NCBI GenBank assembly: GCA_016081115.2
Contig: JABTTQ020003424.1
Coordinates: forward strand, 434,001-498,000
Length of the DNA stretch: 64,000 nt
Origin: Rehmannia glutinosa
Taxonomy: Eukaryota; Streptophyta; Magnoliopsida; Lamiales; Orobanchaceae
Reading direction: 5' to 3'
Shown here in pieces: positions 57,427 to 64,000 of this stretch. The notes under the pieces were generated by a model that did no database searches, had not been told where the DNA came from, and saw nothing but the letters and a program-made list of their open reading frames with translations. Both the position numbers and the translations under genes were made by a program. Numbering within the stretch: the first letter of the stretch is position 1; each line of letters begins with the position of its first letter.

Positions 57427-59199
57427 GATTCACATTTTCATTTATTGTTAATTGCCCACAAACACACTCCAAAGTCTCCAATTAGTGCACATTATGTGTA
57501 TGAGGTTATTTCCACAGATAAATTGTGAACCAACTTCTTCGTATTTCTCAGCGTACAATTAGCCTCTAAATCATATAACAAACTTTTTACACACAAGTGT
57601 TGTGAAAAGCAAGTGCATTTCTTGTATGCAATATCAACTTATCAAGAACATGAAAATATACATAGTTGTGATTGATTATTTCTACATCCCATTCATTCAA
57701 TTTAAGATGGATTTTTAATTTTTCAACTAAGTGGATGTTTGACAAATAAATGCTCGGGAATTCGTAAAATATTTTAGAGTATTTGGCAAGAGACATAGAA
57801 CACGACGTTTAATTTTTTTCAGAATAAGATATTGGAATTTACAAATCCTTATGAAAAGTTAAGAAACATGTAAATAATTGTAGTTAAGTTGGTTGAGCAT
57901 TTGTGACACATGTTATTGACATGTCCCACCCCTTTTAGAACATTGTGCTAAAAAAAAAGTTAATAAGCCTAACAAATGCTACTAAAAAATGCAGATCGCT
58001 CCATAAGAGTAATTGGTCAATTTGTTCAATAGTTCAAGTCCACTAGTCAAGGTCCAAGAGTTAAGGTAACTACAAAAACTAAGGTACTTTTTTGGAGAGA
58101 ATTTGCCTACACACAAACATACAATCATAAGGGTCTCGGATTGTTCGAGGGAAATATTTAAGTCAACAATAGTCATGAGTGTAATCCAAATTCCAAAGCA
58201 TACAGTAATAAATGAGTTAATTCAATTTACTTACAAATAAATGGGAAAAACTATTTATAATTGAAACGTTGGCCTCGTGGGCCTTGTTTAGTAAATTTGG
58301 TCTTGTGGGCCATTTGAGCATTATGAGCTTGGAATAATGATTTGGGTCTCATGGGCCAACTGATAATATTTGGACCTAATTAATAATGATTATTGGTATA
58401 TAATAATTAATTTGATATTTAAATAATAAAATAAATTGACGATAATGAAAAGAGAATTTTACCCATCACTAACTTATTCTTAAGTTTTTAAAAACTCATT
58501 CAGTTTGGTCATGAAAATTACAAAATTATCATCGTGTAATATCTTAAACTACACTATATTATTTTGTATTGAACTTCTTCAAGAGTTTATGTATAAAATA
58601 AGATAAAACATAAATACTTTTAAAGATACTTTTATAAATTCCGACCACATATTTACTTCATTTGATTAAGTTGGATAATTAAAATATCCAACCTAGTCAA
58701 ATGTTTACTTTTGGTGACGATGGTTCGTCATAAAATTTCAAGTCCGGTACAAGCCTACAAGGGATGGATTTGTTTGATAGTTCATCTCACATCTTCCCTA
58801 TTAAAACTTACAGAAATATTTTGACCACAATATCCACCATCTTAAACCATATATTACTAGTTAAATATGAATTAATTTATGAGATTTTTTTAGTACATTA
58901 ATTTATGAGAATTTTTAATTAAGAGCAAATTAGTCGAGATCACGACCATCCACATAAATTTCAATCAAAGTGTATATTATTAGATAAGTTTTCGATTAAC
59001 ATATTATTCAAATAATTTTATGAAATAAAGTTGATTTCAATCTTATATTTCCTCACATTCTGTACATTCGTCATCCCATTCAAAAGAGTAACGCTGATTG
59101 GTACAGTTAAATTTGGAGGAGGAGATGGAGCATTTATCATGAACTGGTATCCATGAATTTGTTGTGTCCATTAGACCTTCTTTGTTGAATGTAGAGACG

Positions 59200-59200
<1 letters not shown>
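57427..59200. other. Intergenic sequence, no gene seen
   Basis: AT-rich. 58265-58375 repeats phrases like TTGTGGGCC/CATGGGCC several times but has no clear ends. Short frames look like chance. Confidence 0.4.

Positions 59201-59244
<44 letters not shown>
59201..59244. repeat. (TA)n microsatellite at the left end of a TIR element
   Basis: About 22 TA units, ending directly at the TIR that starts ATAGGGAGAGG. Confidence 0.9.
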
Positions 59245-59247
<3 letters not shown>

Positions 59248-60204
59248 AGAGGGTTATATGAGACCACCTCTTAGGGTAAGTCGTAGGGACGTCAATCCTA
59301 GCCACATCTCTAGATTTTTCAATGGTTGTGATTTTAGAGCTAAAACTTCAGATTAAATGTTGGTAATTAGAGAAAGGGGTAAATTAGTCATCCTACAAAA
59401 TTACCCAATATTTATGGGATTCTGTTCACATTATGACCACACAATCTATGCAAATCTAACATCAAATTCAACGTGATTCAGCGTGAACAAATCTCATCAT
59501 TCTTCTTCTTCAACGCACTACTGTGAGAAATCATTTATCATTCTTCTTCAACGCACTATTGTGTGAAAAATGTTGCAGACAATTTGACATAGTTGCTAGA
59601 GCTTGACTTGATTCGAAGTTTGCTTATGAAAATGTAATTTGTTGCTTGTGTAGATGTATCATGGTGCTTTTATATACCATTAACTACATAAGCAAGTCAT
59701 AAGCAAGTCATAAGCAACAAATCCATACTACATAAGCAACAATCTGATACTACATAAGCAACAAATATGCATTATGTATGCATCACGAATATATTAACTA
59801 CATAAGCAAGTCATAGCAACAAACACATACTACATAAGCAACAAGTCTATACTACATAAACGCGAATATACACTACGTATGCACCACGGATACATTAACT
59901 ACATAAGCAAGTCATAAGCAACAAATTCATACTACATAAGCAACAAGTCATATTACATAAGCAAAACGAATATACACTACATATGCACCACGAATACATT
60001 AACTACATAAGCAAGTCATAAACAACAAACCCATACTACATAAGCGATAAGTCATACTACATAAGCAATGAATATACACTACACATGCATCACATATACA
60101 TTAACTACATAAGCAAGTCATAAGCAACAACCCTATACTACATAAGCAACCCTATACTACATAAGTCCACATTGTCTCACTATAGTATGTGGTCTCATTT
60201 TAAC

Positions 60205-60212
<8 letters not shown>
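59243..60212. mobile_element. TIR element A, bounded by (TA)n, with 103-bp tandem repeats
   Basis: The left end AGGGAGAGGGTTATATGAGA and the complement of the right end (AGAGAGGTTAAAATGAGACC) are inverted repeats. Inside, the phrase TTAACTACATAAGCAAGTCA recurs with starts at about 59691, 59795, 59896, 60000 and 60102, a period of 101-104 bp. No coding capacity. Confidence 0.65.

Positions 60213-60253
<41 letters not shown>
60211..60253. repeat. (TA)n microsatellite between TIR elements A and B
   Basis: About 21 TA units. Confidence 0.9.
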
Positions 60254-60256
<3 letters not shown>

Positions 60257-60478
60257 GAGGATCAAGTGAGACCATGTCTCTAGATGAGACAATGATGACT
60301 AATCTCAACCATCCCCCACTATTAATCAATGAGTGTGATTTAATGGATAAAAAATATATTAAAAATATTAATTTAATCAATATAAGGGTAGTAGGGTAAA
60401 ATAACATAACAAGTTAGTTACAAAAATGGAATCAAAACTCTTTCTCTCTCATACATCTCCCAATTTCCCCAATCTCAC

Positions 60479-60557
<79 letters not shown>

Positions 60558-61353
60558 ATTCCTCCATTAACGCAAATAAAGAAAAGCGTGAAGAACTCGA
60601 AAATTACGAGTTCATGAAAATTAGGAGAGAAAAAAACAAGAAAAATCGGTGCAATATTACGGAGAAATAACCAACGGTGGGTTCGAAAACTAAATATGCA
60701 ACAAAACTCAACTAAATATGCATTATCGAAAACTATCTATGCATTGTAAAAAAAACTAATATGTAGTACAAAGTATATCCAACTATGCAAAGAGGCGTCA
60801 TAAACTATGGAACAAAATCAACTAACTATGTATTATCTAGAAACTATCTATGCATTGTGGAATAACTAAATATGCAGTACATTATGTAACATCCCATTTT
60901 TATAATTTCCAAAAGCAACATCTCATTTTCATAACTAAATATACATTATATTGAACCTATTTATGCAGTGTAGTATAACTACATATGCAATACATTATAT
61001 TCAATTATGTCTTGTTTTCGTAAAACAGTGTCAACAAAATAACTAAATATGCATTATTTGATGTCTAATTATGCAGTAGAAGAACCCTAACTATGTTGTA
61101 AAATAAAAATATTTGGAAAGAAACAGGTTCCTTAAATTCCGCCACAAAATCGTGAGTGTCAATTTCACCCATAAAATCATTGGGACCACTAATTTGAATT
61201 ACAAAATTACAATCTTACCCTTAAAATCAGCGAAAATTAGGAAATAATTAAAAAAAACTGAATTAATCACATCCGTTCATTTTTTAAAATCAATGGGTAA
61301 GATGAGTCCACATTGTCTCACCTAGAGAGGGTGGTCTCATTTGAACCAAATCC
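60252..61353. mobile_element. TIR element B, bounded by (TA)n
   Basis: The left end AGGGGAGGATCAAGTGAGAC and the complement of the right end (AGGATTTGGTTCAAATGAGA) are inverted. Both then read through GTCTC and TGAGACAATG. The family is the same as element A. The interior repeats AACTAAATATGCATTAT-like phrases. It contains a (CT)n tract. Confidence 0.6.
60484..60557. repeat. (CT)n microsatellite
   Basis: More than 30 CT units inside element B. The Ser-Leu frame over it is not a gene. Confidence 0.9.
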
Positions 61354-61388
61354 TATATATATATATATATTGCTGACCTTTTGTTCGG

Positions 61389-62022
61389 GAGGCCTTATAT
61401 GAGACCGTCTCATATATCTAAGTTAATGAGACAGATCCTAGTTAAACATATACAAAAATATGAATTTCTTTTCACGGTGTGAGTTTGGGTGAAAATTCTA
61501 TTTAAATAGAATTCATTTCATGGATTATATTCAGGGACGGATCCAGAAACTTTTTACAAGGGGGGCACAAAATAAATACGATCATAAACTACATAAAAAA
61601 TTATTATTGGTGGCACACTTTATTATTTTTTAACCTAATTAATATATAACTTTTAAAAATTTATGTAACACTATAATGTTATATAACACTATTAACACTT
61701 TCTTTAATAATGTTATATAATATTTTTTAATTTATAAAGTTATAGTGTTTAGGGCACATTATTAATTTATAAATTAAAACACTTTTATAAATTAGTGTTA
61801 TTAGTGTTTTATAACACTTTTATAAATTATAATTTTGTTAATGTTATAATTTTGGACACACTATTAACTTAATGTTATATAATTTATAATGTTAATATTA
61901 TAATGTTATATAGTATTACATAATAATAATTAGAAAAAAATCTATGGGGGCACGTGCCCCCATACTAGAACATGTAGATCCGTGATTGATTATATTCATG
62001 AGACCGTCTCACACAAACTTGT
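61389..62022. mobile_element. Probable MULE-type MITE with a nested element
   Basis: GAGACCGTCTCA palindromes near both ends, of the type seen in the MULEs at 17072 and 37309. Nested at 61534-61987 is a second element, starting GGGACGGATCCAG and ending TAGATCCGTG, flanked by GATTATATTCA on both sides (61523-61533, 61988-61998). Outer limits uncertain. Confidence 0.45.
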
Positions 62023-62460
62023 GTATTTTGTTTTAAATACAGATTATATGTGAATTAAATTGTTGATCTAGGTGATAGGCATCATCAAACAGTAGGAAAA
62101 ACAAGAATAGTAATACATTTTAATTTAAATTAAAAAACTTATATGAAGAAGCCAAAAGCTGCTGAAAATTTGAAATGACATATTTGATATCGACTAAGTA
62201 AAAGTAAAGCCTCAAACACAATCCAAACTAGTTTTTCTGATAAGCAGAATAATCTAAACGATACGGCTTATTTATGGGATTTCAGAAAGACAACAAAATT
62301 TTATTGTTCTCTTTCAGACCAATGTGGAATGTACAATTACCCTAACCAATAAGCTTAGGCAGATTCTTGCCTTTTCCAACATCTAGAGTATCTACAATAA
62401 CACTAGACCATGAAGTTGGATATTGTCTCCAGGTAAATCCATGTCTGAACTCCAAACACA

Positions 62461-64000
62461 TCAAGGTTTGAATCTCCTCATCAACTCCTTCCTGCACATA
62501 CAAAAGTGAAAAATAGTTACCTAGTGTGTAAACGAATCGAGTGGAACCGAACATATTACTATTCAAGCTTGTTTGAGTTTTTATCGAGCTTTAAAACTTG
62601 TGTTTAAATTTAGTTTGATTATTAATCGAGTCGATCTTGAATGAGCTTTAGTCGAGCCGAATACAAACCGAGCTCGAGTAGTTTGATATATTTGCACATA
62701 TTTTTTTATTTTTTTATAATCGAGCTCGAGTTCGAGCCTTGCTTTACATTTTATCGAACTAAAAAATGTGTTCAATCTCGATTCGTTAACAGCCCTATTA
62801 AGTTATGTAATGAATTACAGATTATAGTAATTCTTATTACCTCATGAGTTCTCTGTCAAGGGATGAAGTAGACAGGAGACCTTTGTTCTCTTCAGCCCTC
62901 CTTAAAAGGTAGGGCATAACTTGCTCAACAGGTCCAAATGGCAAATACTTGCTAACCTTGAAACCCGCGTTTCGCAGACCAAACGAAAGGGCCTCTGCCA
63001 TTCCGTAGAGTTGAGCGAATTGGAGATTTTGGTTCTCCTTTTTGATTCCCAAATCGACCGCTTTAGCAGCTGCAAATTTGCCTGCATACATATCATCACC
63101 AACTTGTCAACACTCTGCTTAAAATTAAAAAAAATTCATAAGTTAGATTAACTACCCAGACAATCACTCCTTAGCGGGTCGTAAGACGAACATCCTTGTC
63201 GCGAACTCAAAGAAACGCTGTCTAATCCAAAACCATCGATTCAAACATCTGGAGGAGAGAATTCGCCATTCAATCTTGTGAACTAATCGAGACAAACATG
63301 TCCAGCCTGTTTAAGTCTTATGCAAGCCATGTCTTGTCAAAAGGAAAAATATGAAACAATGCCTCACATTGTCATAATGATCCAAGATCCTTTAAAAAAC
63401 CCATTAACAACTCGTCAAGAAAGTTTAGTTCCAAGCGTTCCATCACATAGTTAAAAAGAACGAAGTATATTAAAAAGTCTTTACCTGATTCAAGATTGTG
63501 GGTAGCTAGAACGACAGAACCCGAGCCTTTGCGATCTCTTCAAGCATAAAAGCAGCACAATCATTGTAACAAGCATGCGTATCTTCAATACTGTCATGAA
63601 TTGGGGAGTTAACCCCCAAAGATAACGCAAAACGTTTTTCGCTCGACATGTATGCACCCCTGACCAATTTAAACCCCATCGGTACTCCCATTTCGTCAGC
63701 AGCTTTTTTTGCTATTACCAGTCTCTCTCTCGCGTCTTTCAGATATGCCTGAATCGTGTTGAAAATCAGAGGGCTGTCATCTCTATGGTATTTTATCGCG
63801 GCCGAGTACGTGAAATAGTCGATCGCGGGCTGAATTAATGTATCCTCTGCATCGATTAGCAAAGGGACATTTGCTTGTTTGCTTCTTTCACAAATCTTGA
63901 TCAGTCTATTGTAGGCTAACTCGAGATCACGCTCTTCGTCTGGGGTTAAGGGCTCGGGTTTTTCCAGGGTGTGATAAAGAGGGCTTGAATCGGCAAAAAT
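62461..64000 (-). CDS. Proline dehydrogenase (ProDH/ERD5), C-terminal part, runs off the window
   Basis: Mitochondrial FAD enzyme oxidising proline to pyrroline-5-carboxylate. Three exons are visible on the minus strand: 63485 to beyond 64000, 62841-63081, and 62461-62491 (stop TGA 62461-62463). The first reads YHTLEKPEPLTPDEERDLEL, VPLLIDAEDTLIQPAIDYF, MGVPMGFKLVRGAYMSSEK and NDCAAFMLEEIA. The second reads KFAAAKAVDLGIKKENQNLQ and YLPFGPVEQVMPYLLRRAEE. The last ends RKELMRRFKP. LVRGAYM and LRRAEEN are family signatures in the substrate/FAD barrel. Splice phases agree. At about 63530 the frame breaks: EEIA should run into KGSGSVVLATHNLESG, but one base is missing beside a TTT run. Either a consensus error or an inactivating deletion. 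Confidence 0.88.
62520..62798. mobile_element. hAT-like MITE in the last ProDH intron
   Basis: Ends GTGTAAACGAATCGAG and CTCGATTCGTTAACAGCCC are inverted; the interior is rich in CGAGCTCGAG phrases. No clear 8-bp duplication found. Confidence 0.5.

Noticed and set aside
59690..60165. Regularly spaced repeats that look superficially like a CRISPR array
   Set aside because: The repeats are 101-104 bp long with no unique spacers, lie inside a TIR element and are in plant nuclear DNA.
59201..60253. Helitron
   Set aside because: No 5' TC with 3' CTRR hairpin; the ends are inverted repeats instead.
60426..60617. Ser-Leu repeat frame
   Set aside because: Translation of the (CT)n microsatellite.

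Overview
This window looks like nuclear DNA of a eudicot plant. The few host genes have plant-type short GT-AG introns and plant families: the pre-rRNA processing factor RRP7, a KIN-type cold/drought peptide, a 51-residue conserved plant peptide, and proline dehydrogenase. Everything else is plant transposable elements: Ty1/copia and Ty3/gypsy LTR elements, an L1-type LINE, tRNA-derived SINEs, MULEs, hAT and Harbinger/Stowaway-like MITEs. I name no species. All calls are by eye; no search or alignment was run.

Layout. 1-3080 resembles a long Ty3/gypsy-type LTR. 3957-5424 is a ribosome-biogenesis-type promoter (site II plus telo-box) and three exons of an RRP7-like gene. Then come about 29 kb of nested elements: a 5'-truncated LINE with target-site duplications (5560-11211), a truncated copia element (11350-17027) holding a 1-kb TIR element with a MITE inside it, a 1.8-kb MULE-like element (17072-18885), and a 7.9-kb SIRE/Maximus-like copia element with 1.49-kb LTRs (19718-27615) sitting in another MULE. 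After these come a broken KIN-like gene (28649-28871, minus) and a run of MITEs (29448-33611). Exons 4-8 of RRP7 lie at 34289-36882, with two facing SINEs in the last intron. The 3' flank of RRP7 (37685-40099) is a second copy of sequence at 17028-19712 and 27621-27750. Next are the 51-aa peptide gene (40803-43025, minus), two more copia elements (44460-51056 and 51191-56028, both plus), a solo LTR (57076-57421), two TIR elements framed by (TA)n tracts (59201-61370), and the 3' end of proline dehydrogenase (minus, running off the right edge).

Main result. The two RRP7 parts are collinear, and every junction I can place keeps frame. All introns are phase 1 except those around exon 7 (phase 0 before it, phase 1 after). 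The eight exons total 948 nt, 315 codons plus stop, about the size I would expect for RRP7. So either the gene survives with an intron of about 28.9 kb filled with elements, or this is a tandem duplication in which the left copy kept the 5' half and the right copy the 3' half. Support for duplication: a 39-bp copy of the exon 6 acceptor lies at 11311-11349, and the 3' flank is duplicated. An in-frame TAA at 34520-34522, avoidable with an alternative acceptor, and a possible second promoter just upstream of the 3' half add to the uncertainty.

Both the KIN-like gene and proline dehydrogenase carry single-base frameshifts in short homopolymers, so some apparent gene damage may be consensus error rather than biology.
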